DNA from: Streptomyces sp. NBC_00568
GTDB taxonomy: Bacteria; Actinomycetota; Actinomycetes; Streptomycetales; Streptomycetaceae
Direction: 5' to 3'
Assembly (NCBI RefSeq): GCF_026341855.1
Contig: NZ_JAPENW010000001.1
Coordinates: forward strand, 7,121,001 to 7,185,000
DNA: 64,000 nucleotides
The position numbers and the translations under genes were made by a program. The notes below the pieces were generated by a model. It saw only the letters and a list, made by a program, of their open reading frames with translations, had not been told where the DNA came from and did no database searches. Below are positions 25,829 through 35,528 of this stretch, one piece after another. The first letter of the stretch is position 1; each line of letters begins with the position of its first letter.

Positions 25829-26872
25829 TTACTGGCCCGCCGCCCGCTGGGCGACCAGCTGGTCGAAGCGGCGCATCAGGGCGTGCTGTTCCGCGGAGAG
25901 CGATTCGATGCGGTGCTGCAGCCGGGCCAGTTCCCCGCTCAGGCTCAGGACCGTCGCGTCGGGTCCGGCGGTCCCGGCCGGCAGCGGGGGCAGGGCCGGC
26001 AGCGGCATCGGGTGCACCGACGCCATGTGCCCGTGTCCGGCCGGCCGGGGCGGTGCCAGGTCCGGGTCGTGCCGCAGGATCGCGTCCAGCCGCTCGCGCA
26101 GGGCGGCCCCCGGCTCCACGCCCAGCTCACGCACCAGGCGCCGGCGTGCCCTGTCGTACACGCCCAGCGCCTCCGCCTGGCGTCCGCACCGGTACAGGGC
26201 CACCATCAGCAGGTCGTGGAACCGCTCCCGCATCGGGTGATCGGCCGTCAGTTCCTCCAGCTCGCCGATGATCTCGTCGTGCCGGGCCGCCCGCAGACAC
26301 GCGTCGTAGAGCGTCTCCAGAACGGTGAGCCGCTGCTCCTCCAGCCGCGCCGCCTCGGCCGCGCAGATGCCGCCCCGGGCGCTGCCCTCCAGCGCGGGCC
26401 CCCGCCACAACGCCAGCGCTGCGCGCAGCAGTTCGGCCGCATGCCGCGGATCGGTGGCGGCGGCGGCCCGGCCCCGGGCGGCCAGTTCCCTGAACCGCTG
26501 CGCGTCGCTCGCACCCGGGCCCGGGCGCAGGAGGTAGCCGGGCGGGCGCGTCACGAGCCACTCCCGGTGCCGCCCCACCGCCCCCACTCCCACCCCCGCC
26601 CCCGGCCTGGGTCCGGGTCCGGGCTCCGGCTCGGGTCCGGGTTCGGGTACGAGCCGGCGCAGCCGGGCCACATGGGCCTGCAGCGCGTTCGCCGCGTTGG
26701 CGGGCGGACGGTGCCCCCACAGTTCGTCGATCAGATGACGGACGGGCACGACGTGCCCGGATCTGGCGACGAGCGCGCCCAGCAGGGCGCGTTGCTTGGT
26801 GCCCGCCGGAAGGATCCTCAGACCGGTTCGCTCGTCCTGGATCTCCACGGGACCGAGAATGCGGAACTGCAT
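25829..26872 (-). CDS. SARP-family regulator with C-terminal coiled coil (SARP2)
   Basis: Encodes 347 aa. The winged-helix part starts MQFRILGPVEIQDE and includes KQRALLGALVARSGHVVPVRH and ANALQAHVARLRRLVPE. A Pro/Glu/Gly low-complexity loop (EPGPEPEPGPGPRPG) interrupts the DNA-binding domain. The activation domain follows, ending YDRARRRLVRELGVEPG. About 90 extra residues end in a probable coiled coil (LARLQHRIESLSAEQHALMR). GAGGAAGAG precedes the ATG. It is more distant from SARP1 and SARP3 than they are from each other, and lies 163 bp downstream of the oxidoreductase gene. Confidence 0.9.
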   Translation of the reverse strand: MQFRILGPVEIQDERTGLRILPAGTKQRALLGALVARSGHVVPVRHLIDELWGHRPPANAANALQAHVARLRRLVPEPGPEPEPGPGPRPGAGVGVGAVGRHREWLVTRPPGYLLRPGPGASDAQRFRELAARGRAAAATDPRHAAELLRAALALWRGPALEGSARGGICAAEAARLEEQRLTVLETLYDACLRAARHDEIIGELEELTADHPMRERFHDLLMVALYRCGRQAEALGVYDRARRRLVRELGVEPGAALRERLDAILRHDPDLAPPRPAGHGHMASVHPMPLPALPPLPAGTAGPDATVLSLSGELARLQHRIESLSAEQHALMRRFDQLVAQRAAGQ

Positions 26873-27035
26873 CTCTTCCTCGTATCTTCCTCGCGGCTGC
26901 CAAACCGGCCCGGTGACGGCACGCCGCGCACGGTGCCCGCTCCTCAACCGGTACGGGCCGACCGCCACTCGACCGGACGGGCCTTCGCCGGCCGGACGCG
27001 GCCGGGCACATCCCCGGCCCGCGCCCTTGGGCCTC

Positions 27036-28274
27036 TCACGCCGCGGCCGTCGCCGCCACCGCCGGACCGCCACCACGGCCACCACGGCCACCTCCGGCAC
27101 CCGCAGCACCGGCAGCAGCACGGGCACCGGCGCCGGCGCCGGTCGGGGCGGGAGCGGGGGAGTGGGTGAAGGCGGGGGCGACCTCGGCGGCGAACAGCTC
27201 CATCGCGCGCACGGCGCGCCCGTAGGGCAGATGCCCCGGGTTGAACTGCAGACTCAGACAGCTGCCGGAGCCGTACCAGGCGTGGATCGTCTCGATCTGC
27301 GCGCGCACGTCGTCGGGCGTGCCGGCCAGGACCTGGTGGCCGGCCAGCGCCCGGTCGAAGTCGTAACCGCCGCCGTAGTCGTAACCGTCACCGAAGTCGT
27401 ATCCGCCGTCGTAGTCGTAGTCGTAGTCGTGTGCCGTGGCGCCGGCGGCTCCGGGCAGCGGGCGCCGCACGTCCGCACGGAAGGCCCCCGTGCCCGCGCC
27501 GGCGCCGGCGGTCAGCCGTGCGCGGTGGTCCTCGCCGGCACGGGCGGCCGCCAGGGTCACTTCCCGGTCCGTGCCGAGGTAACAGGTGTAGGCGATCTGG
27601 ACGCGGCCCTCGCCCCGGTGGCCCGCGGCCCGCCGCGCCGCGCGGTAGGCCCCGGTCAGCCTCTGCGCCTGCCGGCGGCCGCCCGGGACGGGGGAGAGCT
27701 GCAGATGATGGCCCCGGGCGCCCGCCCGGGCACACGCCCCGGCGCTTGCCGCTCCTTCGACGAACACCGGCGGATGCGGGCGCTGGTAGGGCAGGGGGAA
27801 GCCGGTCACCGGGCCGAAGCGGTGCACGTCGCCCTCGAAGCGGACCTCCTCGCCGCTCCACAGCGCGATGCACGCCTCGGCGGTCTCCTCCACGGGGGCT
27901 GCGCTGTCCTTGCCCGGCACGCCGAACAGCCCGGACCGCGGAGTGCCGTGAGCGAAACCGGCGTCGAGACGGCCGTGCGAGAGGTTGTCGAGCAGGGCCA
28001 GGCGCGCGGCGATCTGCACCGGGTGCGCGAACGGGGAGACGGCCGCGCCGGCCACCAGCCGGATGCGGCGGGTCTGCGCGGCCGCCGCCGTCAGGAACAC
28101 CACCGGGTCGGGGCTGTAGCCGCCGCACGCGGAGCCGTAGTGCTCGCCGGTCCGGACGTGGGCGAAACCCAGTTCCTCGGCGAGCTCGACCAGCTGAAGA
28201 CTCTCGTCGTAATAGGTGCTCGCGCTCTTCCGTGCCGGGTCGACGGCCGGGAAAAAGTTCACACCGAATTCCAT
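27036..28274 (-). CDS. LLM-class (luciferase-like) flavin oxidoreductase
   Basis: Encodes 412 aa of the bacterial luciferase superfamily, which uses FMN or F420. Recognised stretches are EFGVNFFPAVDP, the EELGFAHVRTGEHYGSACG region, RIRLVAGAAVSPFAHPVQIAA and LSHGRLDAGFAHG. An inserted acidic-aromatic repeat (YDYDYDGGYDFGDGYDYGGG) at about residues 281-305 is unusual. The last 35 residues are Ala/Gly low complexity. GGAG lies 9 bases before the ATG. In polyketide pathways such enzymes do monooxygenation or F420-dependent reductions. It is probably cotranscribed towards SARP2. Confidence 0.87.
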   Translation of the reverse strand: MEFGVNFFPAVDPARKSASTYYDESLQLVELAEELGFAHVRTGEHYGSACGGYSPDPVVFLTAAAAQTRRIRLVAGAAVSPFAHPVQIAARLALLDNLSHGRLDAGFAHGTPRSGLFGVPGKDSAAPVEETAEACIALWSGEEVRFEGDVHRFGPVTGFPLPYQRPHPPVFVEGAASAGACARAGARGHHLQLSPVPGGRRQAQRLTGAYRAARRAAGHRGEGRVQIAYTCYLGTDREVTLAAARAGEDHRARLTAGAGAGTGAFRADVRRPLPGAAGATAHDYDYDYDGGYDFGDGYDYGGGYDFDRALAGHQVLAGTPDDVRAQIETIHAWYGSGSCLSLQFNPGHLPYGRAVRAMELFAAEVAPAFTHSPAPAPTGAGAGARAAAGAAGAGGGRGGRGGGPAVAATAAA

Positions 28275-28638
28275 GAGGGGCTCCGTCCCGTGATCCGTTT
28301 CCGGCCTGCCGGAAAAACCTGAAAAGACTCCTCGGTCACCGGACCATAGACGCAGCGGGGCGGCCGCGGGAAAAACACGAGCGTCTCTCGAGGAACCGTG
28401 TGCGCAGCCTCGAGGAAACCCTCCTGGGCAACCATGCGCACAGCCCCGGAGAAACCTCTCCCGAAGGGCCGGACGCTCCGCAGCTCCGCACACGGACAGG
28501 GCAGGTCGAGAGCGGGGCGGGGCGGGGCGGGGCGCGGTGGTGCCGGGCGGGCCGCACCCACCGCCGCCCGCCGGCCCGCCGCTCCGGTGTGGTCAGCCGC
28601 CGGCGGCGGACGGCCGTGAGAGGGCCGTCAGCTGGCCG

Positions 28639-28866
28639 TCAGTTGGCCGTCAGTTCGGGAAAGCCCACCTCGGTCCCGCGCCGGTGCCACGCGGCGAGCA
28701 GCCGCAGCGCACCGGCCGCGTCCGGCCCGCGGCCGGCCGCCTCCCCCGCACCGCCCGGGGACCCGGACGGCTCCGTCCCTGTGGCGCGGGCGGCCAGCTG
28801 CCGCAGCAGCTGCCGGGTCAGGGGATCCGCGCCCGTCGGCACAGCACGCTGCGCACGGCTATCCAT
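28639..28866 (-). CDS. Possible small protein (75 aa)
   Basis: A minus-strand frame starting MDSRAQRAVPTGADPLTRQLL ends just before the oxidoreductase start region. The helical beginning looks protein-like, but there is no good ribosome site and no recognised motif. It lies in the 844 bp gap that must also hold the SARP3 and oxidoreductase promoters. Low confidence. Confidence 0.3.
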   Translation of the reverse strand: MDSRAQRAVPTGADPLTRQLLRQLAARATGTEPSGSPGGAGEAAGRGPDAAGALRLLAAWHRRGTEVGFPELTAN

Positions 28867-29118
28867 GGAAGAGAAGCTAATGGCGCCCCGAATTTTCCGG
28901 AAGACCCTGCCGGACACCGTGCGGAAAGGGTCAGTGCGATGTCAGCGCCTTGTCAGGAACGGATGTGTGGAGAACTGCTCGAAGGCGTCTGGAGGATGAC
29001 GCCGCGAAAGACTGAGAGAGGCTACGGTTCGTCTCGTCCCCGGCTGGTGAGGAAAAGACAGGAATTATCTGAGCGGCGCAAAATCGACGCCCAATTGGAT
29101 ACCGGTACGGAGGAGACC

Positions 29119-29934
29119 ATGAAGATTCAGGTTCTGGGTCCGTTGAGTGCCGCCGTCAACGGGATGTCGATCGTTCCGACGGCGGGCAAGCCCCGGCAGA
29201 TCCTCGCACTGCTCGCGCTCTACCCGGGACGGGTCGTGCCCGTACCCACGCTCATGGAGGAGATCTGGGGAACCGAACTGCCGCAGAGCGCGCTCACCAC
29301 CCTGCAGACCTACATCCTCCAGCTGCGCCGCAGGCTGGGCACCGCCATGGGACCCGGCGCACCCGGCGCCGCCAAGGACGTGCTGGCCACCCGGCACGGC
29401 GGCTACCTGCTGCAGATACCCTCCGAAGCCGTCGACGTACGCGAGTACGAGCGGCTGGTGACCCAGGGACAGCAGGCCTGCGACGAGGACGAACAGGCGG
29501 CCGCCGCCTACCGGGCGGCCCTGGACCTGTGGCAGGGCCCCGCACTGGTCGACGTACGCGTCGGCCCCATCCTGTCCATCGAGGTCATGCGGCTGGAGGA
29601 GAGCCGCCTGGTCACCCGTGAACGCCGCATCGACGCCGACCTGCGCCTGGGCCGGCACGTCGAGGTCATCGCCGAACTCACCGACCTGATCGCCCGTCAC
29701 CCGCAGCACGAGGGACTGCACTCCCAGGCCATGGTCGCGCTCTACCGCTCCGGCCGGCAGGCCGCCGCACTCGGCGTCTACCACCGGCTGCGCAGCCGGC
29801 TCATCGAGGAACTCGGCGTCGAACCCGCACCGCAGCTGCAGCGCCTGCACCACGCGATGCTCGCCGTCGACCCCAAGCTCGACATCCTGCGCGGGCCGCG
29901 CCGCTCCTCCACGTTCGACCTGTACGCCGCCTGA
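29119..29934 (+). CDS. SARP-family pathway activator (SARP3)
   Basis: Encodes 271 aa with the same plan as SARP1. The winged helix holds MKIQVLGPLSAAVNGMS, PRQILALLALYPGRVVPVPT and LQTYILQLRRRLG; the activation domain includes RRIDADLRLGRHVEVIAEL and YRSGRQAAALGVYHRLRSRL. GGAGGAG stands before the ATG. It heads the run of genes for thioesterase, ACP and downstream tailoring enzymes, so it is the likely direct activator of the biosynthetic operon. No ARE-like site is visible upstream, which points to control by SARP1 or another regulator. Confidence 0.93.
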   Translation: MKIQVLGPLSAAVNGMSIVPTAGKPRQILALLALYPGRVVPVPTLMEEIWGTELPQSALTTLQTYILQLRRRLGTAMGPGAPGAAKDVLATRHGGYLLQIPSEAVDVREYERLVTQGQQACDEDEQAAAAYRAALDLWQGPALVDVRVGPILSIEVMRLEESRLVTRERRIDADLRLGRHVEVIAELTDLIARHPQHEGLHSQAMVALYRSGRQAAALGVYHRLRSRLIEELGVEPAPQLQRLHHAMLAVDPKLDILRGPRRSSTFDLYAA

Positions 29935-29985
29935 CCCGACGTCCGGTTCAAGCCGTTCTCCAGAGGGGTCGGCGAGGCTCGGCCC

Positions 29986-30822
29986 ATGGACGTAAGGCTG
30001 TACTGCTTCGCGCACGCCGGCGCCGGGGTGTCGAGCTTCGGCCGCTGGCAGCAACTCTGCGGCCCCGGCATCGACGTCGTCCCGCTGCTGCTGCCGGGGC
30101 GCGGCAGACGGCGCCGCGAACCCCGGGCGACTGACCGCGACGGGCTGCTGGACGATCTGCTCGGCCCGCTCGCCGACGCCGCCGACCAGGGCCCGTACGC
30201 GCTCTACGGGCACAGCCTCGGCGGCATGGTCGCCTACACCCTCACCCGTGCCCTGCTCGACGCCGGCCTGCCCGCACCCGCCCTGCTGGCCGTCGGGGCC
30301 TGCCCCGCCCCGCACCTCGCCGCCGCCCGCACCACCACGCCCGGCCAGACCAGCGACGGTGACCTGCTGAGCCTGCTCGGCACGCTGGACGGCGCCCCGG
30401 ACACACCGCTCACCGGGCCGGGCAGCGTCTGGCACCGCACCGTCCTGCCCGTGCTGCGCGACGACCTCGAACTGGCCCGCGCGCTGCGCACCGCCGCCGT
30501 CGACGACGGGGCGGGCCCCCTGCCGGTGCCCGTGCTCGCCGTCGGCGGGCGCGCGGACCCCGTGGCCGGCCCCGCCGCCCTGGACGGCTGGCAGCGGTGG
30601 ACCACCGGCCGCCTCGTGCGCCGCACACTGCCGGGCGACCACTTCTTCGTCCGCGGCCCCGAACTGCCCCGCCTCATCGGGCGCGCCTGCCGCGTGGCAC
30701 ACCGCATCACACCCACACCCGCACCAACACGTACACCCGCACCGACACCCGCACCGACACCCGCACTCTCACTGGAACTCCGGCCGGCCGTAGAACCCCT
30801 GCCGGCCGCGGGACACCGGTGA
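29986..30822 (+). CDS. Type II (editing) thioesterase
   Basis: Encodes 278 aa of the alpha/beta-hydrolase TEII family. It shows LYCFAHAGAGVSSFGRW and the nucleophile motif GHSLGG with Ser77. Asp191 (GGRADPVAG) and His219 (PGDHFFV) complete the triad. Such enzymes clear misprimed or stalled acyl groups from ACP arms. The last 40 residues are a Thr/Pro/Ala repeat (TPAPTRTPAPTP) followed by a basic tail, not part of the fold. It starts 51 bp after SARP3 and 152 bp before the ACP gene. Confidence 0.9.
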   Translation: MDVRLYCFAHAGAGVSSFGRWQQLCGPGIDVVPLLLPGRGRRRREPRATDRDGLLDDLLGPLADAADQGPYALYGHSLGGMVAYTLTRALLDAGLPAPALLAVGACPAPHLAAARTTTPGQTSDGDLLSLLGTLDGAPDTPLTGPGSVWHRTVLPVLRDDLELARALRTAAVDDGAGPLPVPVLAVGGRADPVAGPAALDGWQRWTTGRLVRRTLPGDHFFVRGPELPRLIGRACRVAHRITPTPAPTRTPAPTPAPTPALSLELRPAVEPLPAAGHR

Positions 30823-30974
30823 GGGCGCCGGCGACACGGCCCGACCCCGCCTGACCCCGCCTGACCCCGCCCGGCCCCGGCCGTCCGGCCGTCCTGGCCC
30901 GCCCAACTGCCCCCCGCCCAACTGCCCCCCGTCCACCGCCCGCTGACCCGCCCGCACAACCGAACGGAGAGATC

Positions 30975-31241
30975 ATGAACCGCCTTGAGCTCAGCGACCT
31001 GAAGACCCTGCTGCGCGAGTGCGCCGGCGAGGAGGAGGGCGTCGACCTGGACGGCGACGTCATCGACGTCCCGTTCATGGAACTCGGCTACGACTCGCTG
31101 GCCATCCTGCAGACCGCCGGTTACATCGAGCGGGACCACGGCATCACCCTGGACGAGGACGCACTCGAGGAGGCCGACACACCACGCGCCTTCCTCGCCC
31201 TCGTCAACGGCGCCCTGTCCGCCGCCCGGGCCGTCGCCTGA
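30975..31241 (+). CDS. Acyl carrier protein, type II PKS-like
   Basis: Encodes 88 aa. The 4'-phosphopantetheine site is LGYDSLA with Ser41, followed by the helix III region ERDHGITLDEDALEEADTP. LGYDSLAxxx with a Tyr before the Asp-Ser is characteristic of aromatic polyketide ACPs such as ActI-ORF3. CGGAGAGATC lies before the ATG. No ketosynthase alpha/beta genes are adjacent, in contrast to standard minimal PKS operons, so this ACP may serve a starter, loading or amino-acyl branch rather than the main chain. Confidence 0.92.
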   Translation: MNRLELSDLKTLLRECAGEEEGVDLDGDVIDVPFMELGYDSLAILQTAGYIERDHGITLDEDALEEADTPRAFLALVNGALSAARAVA

Positions 31242-31570
31242 ACCACGACCGGGCAGGCCGGACCGACCCGGGCAGGCCGGGCAGGGCCGGGTGCAGGATG
31301 ACCGGGCCGGGCCGGGTGACCTGCCCGGCCGGGCCGGGTACGCGGGGCCACAACGCCTGGGCACAACGCCCGGGCACAGCGCCCCCGTTCGAGCCCGCGC
31401 CCGAGCCCGCGTCCATGTCCGCGCCCGGGCCCGCGGGCCCGGGCCCGAGCCCGCGCAGTGCCTGAGCAGTGCCTGAGCAGTGCCTGAGCCCGTGTTGGTG
31501 CGCGGCGCCGGACCGGGCCCGGCTGCCTCCGGCGGTCTCCCGGCGCCCGCCGCTGTCGCTGCCGTTGTCC

Positions 31571-31810
31571 TCAGCCCTCGGCGCGGGAACGCCAGCGGAT
31601 GTCCAGTTCCCGGACCAGGGCCAGTTCCAGTGACGTCAGCGGAACATCCGGGCGCAGCCGCTCGGGGTGGCCCTGGGGCGGTCGCGCCAGCGGCACCTTC
31701 GGGGTGCGGGCCCGGTGCATCTCACCCAGCACGTGGTGCAGTCCCGCAGCGGCAACTGCGGGCCAGACCCGCCGCAGCAGACGGGACGGCCATCGGCGGC
31801 GCTCGCTCAT
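31571..31810 (-). CDS. DUF6059-type small protein
   Basis: Encodes 79 aa: a basic, Trp/Arg-rich N-terminus (MSERRRWPSRLLRRVWP) and the sequence PPQGHPERLRPDVPLTSLE, which I associate with DUF6059 proteins near regulatory genes of Streptomyces antibiotic clusters. GGGGAG is just upstream of the ATG. It is divergent from the metal hydrolase gene with a 177 bp gap. Function unknown. The 31242-31570 stretch before it has CCCGAGCCC-type runs and three AGTGCCTGAGC copies near 31455-31490. Confidence 0.65.
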   Translation of the reverse strand: MSERRRWPSRLLRRVWPAVAAAGLHHVLGEMHRARTPKVPLARPPQGHPERLRPDVPLTSLELALVRELDIRWRSRAEG

Positions 31811-31987
31811 CCTGGCTCCCCTTTTCCCCGGTGGACCGGTCGTGCCCGCAACGCTCTTAGGAAACGGTCGACAACCGGTCGACAACCGGTCGAGAGCCGC
31901 TCGCGCGGCGGGTTCGGCCGCTGTCCACCGCGCCGCGAGGCGGACTTGGCAGGCTCGCCGGACCGAGAACTGCGTGAGGAGACCGGC

Positions 31988-32938
31988 GTGCGCCCCAGCC
32001 CCCCAGTCCGCACCCCGGTGACCGTGCCCGCTCCGGCCGGCCGCGTCACCGAGATCGCGATAGGCGTGCACGCCTATCTCCAGCCGCCCGGCGGCTGGTG
32101 CCTGAACAACGCGGGCATCCTCGTCTCCGGCGGCCAGAGCGCCCTCGTCGACACCGCCGCGACCGAGACCCGGGCCCGCAGCCTGCGGGCCGCCGCACTG
32201 GAACTGAACCCGGCGCCGCCGCGCACCGTGGTCACCACGCACTTCCACGGCGACCACGCCTTCGGCAACTTCGTCTTCCCCGAGGCCCTTGTGATCGGCC
32301 ACGAGCGCACCCGCACGGAGATGACGGCGGCCGGACTGCACCTCAAGAGCCTGTGGCCCCACGTGCGGTGGGGCGACATCGAACTCGCGCCGCCCACCGT
32401 GACCTACCGCGACCGCCTCACCCTCCACGTCGGTGAGATCCGCGCCGAACTGGATCACGTCGGGCCCGCCCACACCTCCAACGACACGGTGGTCTGGCTG
32501 CCCGCGCAGAAGGTCCTGTTCACCGGCGATCTCGCCATGAACGGAGTGACCCCCTTCTTCCTGATGGGCTCCCTCGCCGGATCCCTGGCCGCGATCGAGC
32601 GGCTGCGCGCGTACGGCGCCACCACCGTCGTACCCGGTCACGGAGCGGTGTGCGGACCCGAGGTGTTCGACGCCGTCGAGGGCTACCTGCTCCTGGTGCG
32701 CCGGCTCGCGCAGGAGGGCGTACGGGCCGGCCGGACCCCGCTTCAGACGGCACGCGGCGCACACCTGGGACGCTACGCGCACCTCCTGGACCCGGAGCGG
32801 CTGTCCGCCAACCTCAGCCGCGCCTACGCCGAACTCCAGGGCCTGCCCGCCGACGCCCCGCTGCCCCTGCCCCAGAAGCACGCCGCACTCGATGAGATGA
32901 CCGAGTTCAACGGCGGACCGCTCTGCTGCCTGGCCTGA
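31988..32938 (+). CDS. Metallo-beta-lactamase-fold hydrolase/cyclase
   Basis: Encodes 316 aa from a GTG preceded by GAGGAG; the longer in-frame extension is arginine-rich and unlikely. The zinc motif THFHGDHAFGN supplies His85, His87, Asp89 and His90. Further ligands are His162 (GPAHTSND), Asp181 (FTGDLAMN) and His218 (VPGHGAV). The full binuclear set is therefore present. MBL-fold enzymes in aromatic polyketide clusters act as thioesterases or cyclases, or hydrolyse lactones. Placed between the ACP and ligase genes, it may release or cyclise an ACP-bound intermediate. The substrate is not predictable. Confidence 0.9.
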   Translation: MRPSPPVRTPVTVPAPAGRVTEIAIGVHAYLQPPGGWCLNNAGILVSGGQSALVDTAATETRARSLRAAALELNPAPPRTVVTTHFHGDHAFGNFVFPEALVIGHERTRTEMTAAGLHLKSLWPHVRWGDIELAPPTVTYRDRLTLHVGEIRAELDHVGPAHTSNDTVVWLPAQKVLFTGDLAMNGVTPFFLMGSLAGSLAAIERLRAYGATTVVPGHGAVCGPEVFDAVEGYLLLVRRLAQEGVRAGRTPLQTARGAHLGRYAHLLDPERLSANLSRAYAELQGLPADAPLPLPQKHAALDEMTEFNGGPLCCLA

Positions 32939-33062
32939 CCGGACACACCCCCGGCCCGGACCCGGCCCGCCCCGAGCCGCTCTGAAGGCCGGCTCGAGCG
33001 ACCCCGCGGGCCGCCCCGAGCAGCCCTGCGCAGACACCACACACCAACACCACCACGCCCGC

Positions 33063-33187
33063 GCCGCCCATGTCCGCGTGCCGCACATGTCCGTGCCGCA
33101 CGCGTCCGTGCCGCACGCGTCCGTGCCGCACATGTCCGTGCCGCACATGTCCGTGCCGCACATGTCCGCGCCGCACGCGTCAGTGCG
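33063..33187. repeat. 15-bp tandem repeat GTGCCGCACATGTCC, about 8 copies
   Basis: Units alternate between GTGCCGCACATGTCC and GTGCCGCACGCGTCC. It lies in the 976 bp between the hydrolase and ligase genes. The rest of that gap (33188-33914) is low-complexity GC-rich sequence, including GCGCGGCCCGGCACGGCCC repeats, with no supported gene. Confidence 0.9.
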
Positions 33188-33914
33188 TCCAGGCATGTCT
33201 TCGCGCATGTCTGCGCACCGGCAGGTCCGCGCCCGCCCGCGCACTCCCGGTGCGCCATGCAGACGCTGCCGGGCAGCCGAGGCGACCGCCGTCCCGCAGC
33301 GCGCACCCCGGAGCGCCGTCCGGACACTCCACCACCTCGAACCCACCCGCGCCGCCCGCTCGCCTCGCCCTCTCTCGGCTCGTGCCTTGCCCTCTGCGCC
33401 CTGCGCTGTCCGGCGGCCCGGCGGCCGCGCAGGCCGGTCCGACGAAGCCGGTGTCCCCGTGAAGCCGGCGTCCTTCGTGAAGGCGGCGTCCTCGGCGAAG
33501 GCGTCGGCCGCCTGCCCCGCCCATCACCGCGCCGGCGCGGCCCGGCACGGCCCGGCGCGGCCCGGCGCGGTGACGGGGCCGTATCCGGTGCGCGGGAGCT
33601 GCCGCACCCGGGTGTGCGTGCCGCCGTATCCGCGCGGACCGGGGCGGTGAACTCGGAGGCGTACGGGGCCGGTTCACCGCGCGTGCACGGGCTGAGTCCA
33701 CGGCACCGCACCCCGGGTCGCGCGCCGTGCCGCGCCGTGCCGCGCGGTGCCGGGGCGGCGGTCGGCTGTGCCGGTTCTCCTCGTGTTCTGCGGCCGCGGT
33801 CGAGCGGGTTTCGAACATCTCTCGAGTTCCGGCCCTGAGCGTGGGGCGTACCACCACGCCAAGCCGGCCCGTCGACGCGCCGGAGCCGACCCGTCGCAGA
33901 GGGGGCCGCACACC

Positions 33915-35516
33915 GTGCCGCACTTCACGTGCCCGCAACTGCCGTGGGACGGACTCCTGCGCCGCGCCGCCGCGCGCGCCCCGCACGCGCCCGCCCTCAC
34001 GACCGGGCGGGGGACGGTCACCTTCGGGCAGCTCGACGCCCACGCCGACCGGATCGCCCGGTTCCTCGCCGCCCGTGCGGCGGGCCGCGGGCCGGTCGTG
34101 GTCGGTGTGGCGGCCAGCCTCGACGCGCTCTTCCCCGCCGCCGTCTACGGCACCAGCCGCAGCGGCAACACCGTCGCCCTGATCAATCCGCTGGCCGACG
34201 AGAGCACCCTGCACCACCTGTGCACCGCCGCCGGCGTCGAGATCGCCCTGGTCCCGGCCGCCGTCGCCGAGCCGCTGGCGCGGATCCGCGGCCGGCTGCC
34301 CCTGCTGCACACCGTCCTGGTCACCGACGCCGACGCCGGCGGGGCCGTCCCCGAAGGCGCCCTCGCGCTGCACACCGTCCTGGACACCGTGTCCGGCGGA
34401 CCGTACGCGAGCGCCGCCCCGGACCTGTCCGCCGTGGCCTGCCTGCAGTTCACCACCGGGACCACCAGACGTCCCAGGGGAGTACGGCTCACCCACCGCA
34501 ACCTTGTCGCCAACGCCGCCCAGACCGCCCTGGCCCAGGGCCTGGGGCCCGGCTCGGTCACCCTCAACCACCTGCCGCTGTTCCATCTGATGCATCTCAA
34601 CTCCGCGGTGTACGCGGGGGCTTCGCAGGTTCTGTGCCACGACCCGGACCCGGTGGCCTCGCTCGCGCTGGCCGCCCGGGCGGGTGCCACCCACTACTAC
34701 GGGCTGCCCGCCCGGCTGCACCGGCTCGCCGCCGATGCGCGGCTGGACACGGCCCGGGAGGGAATCCCGGCCGGCCCGCGGCTGACCGCGCTCATGTCCG
34801 GCGGCACCGCGCTGGCCCCCGAGGCCGCCCGCCGGCTGCGCCGGGCGCTCGGCGTCCCCGTGATCCAGGGCTACGGCCTGGCCGAACTCTCCCCGCTGTC
34901 CCATATGCAGCGCCCCCACGACCCCGTGCTGCCCGGCGCGGTCGGCCCGCCCCTGCCCGGCACCCGATGCCGTGTCGTGGACCTCCGCTCCCGTGCCGCG
35001 GTCCCGGCCGGGACCGCGGGGGAGGTGCAGGTGCGCGGACCCCAGGTGATGGCCGGCTACCTGGACGACGGCGAACCGTCCCCGATCGACGCGCAGGGCT
35101 GGCTGTCCACCGGTGACGTCGGCCTGCTCGACGACGACGGCCGCCTCTTCCTGGTGGACCGGATCGACGACGTCTTCACCTGCGACAGCCAACTCGTCTC
35201 ACCCACCGGCGTCGAACGCGTCATCGCCGAGGACCCCAGGGTCGCCGACTGCGCCGTCGTGGCCTGGCCGGACGCGGAACACGGCGCCGTCGTATGGGCG
35301 GGCATCGTCCTGTGCGGGCCGCCCGGAGCCGCCCGGCACACCGCGCGCACGCTGGAGGCGATCGTCCGGGACGCCAATGGGCGGCTGGCCCCCAGCGAGC
35401 GGATCCACCGGGCCCAGGCCCTGGACACCGTGCCCCGCACCCGTACCGGAAAACCCGAACGGCAGGCGCTGCGGGAGTCCGTACGCGCCCGCGCCGCCGC
35501 CGAAGCCGGCGCCTGA
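33915..35516 (+). CDS. Acyl-CoA/acyl-ACP synthetase (AMP-binding)
   Basis: Encodes 533 aa of the ANL superfamily. The P-loop A3 is FTTGTTRRPRG (about residues 179-189; usually TSGTTGxPKG), followed by THRN, A5 QGYGLAE, A7 STGDVG and A10 PRTRTGKPER with the acyl-AMP Lys513. GTG at 33915 is chosen because similarity begins at HFTCPQLPWDGLLRRAA; upstream in-frame sequence is atypical. It should activate a carboxylic acid as adenylate and pass it to CoA or the nearby ACP. The substrate pocket cannot be read by eye. It is the first gene of a tight tailoring run. Confidence 0.9.
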   Translation: MPHFTCPQLPWDGLLRRAAARAPHAPALTTGRGTVTFGQLDAHADRIARFLAARAAGRGPVVVGVAASLDALFPAAVYGTSRSGNTVALINPLADESTLHHLCTAAGVEIALVPAAVAEPLARIRGRLPLLHTVLVTDADAGGAVPEGALALHTVLDTVSGGPYASAAPDLSAVACLQFTTGTTRRPRGVRLTHRNLVANAAQTALAQGLGPGSVTLNHLPLFHLMHLNSAVYAGASQVLCHDPDPVASLALAARAGATHYYGLPARLHRLAADARLDTAREGIPAGPRLTALMSGGTALAPEAARRLRRALGVPVIQGYGLAELSPLSHMQRPHDPVLPGAVGPPLPGTRCRVVDLRSRAAVPAGTAGEVQVRGPQVMAGYLDDGEPSPIDAQGWLSTGDVGLLDDDGRLFLVDRIDDVFTCDSQLVSPTGVERVIAEDPRVADCAVVAWPDAEHGAVVWAGIVLCGPPGAARHTARTLEAIVRDANGRLAPSERIHRAQALDTVPRTRTGKPERQALRESVRARAAAEAGA

Positions 35517-35528
35517 ACCCCGGCCCGG

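Noticed and set aside
26895..26918. ARE-like CAAACCGGCCCGGTG upstream of SARP2
   Set aside because: Half-sites lack the flanking A/T-rich part and the match could arise from GC content.
31667..31987. Longer N-terminus for the MBL-fold hydrolase
   Set aside because: Arg/Pro-rich peptide overlapping the divergent DUF6059 gene; the GTG at 31988 has a good ribosome site.
33747..33914. Extended N-terminus for the acyl ligase
   Set aside because: Extension is unlike the family and falls in repeat-rich intergenic DNA; homology starts at HFTCPQLPWDGL.
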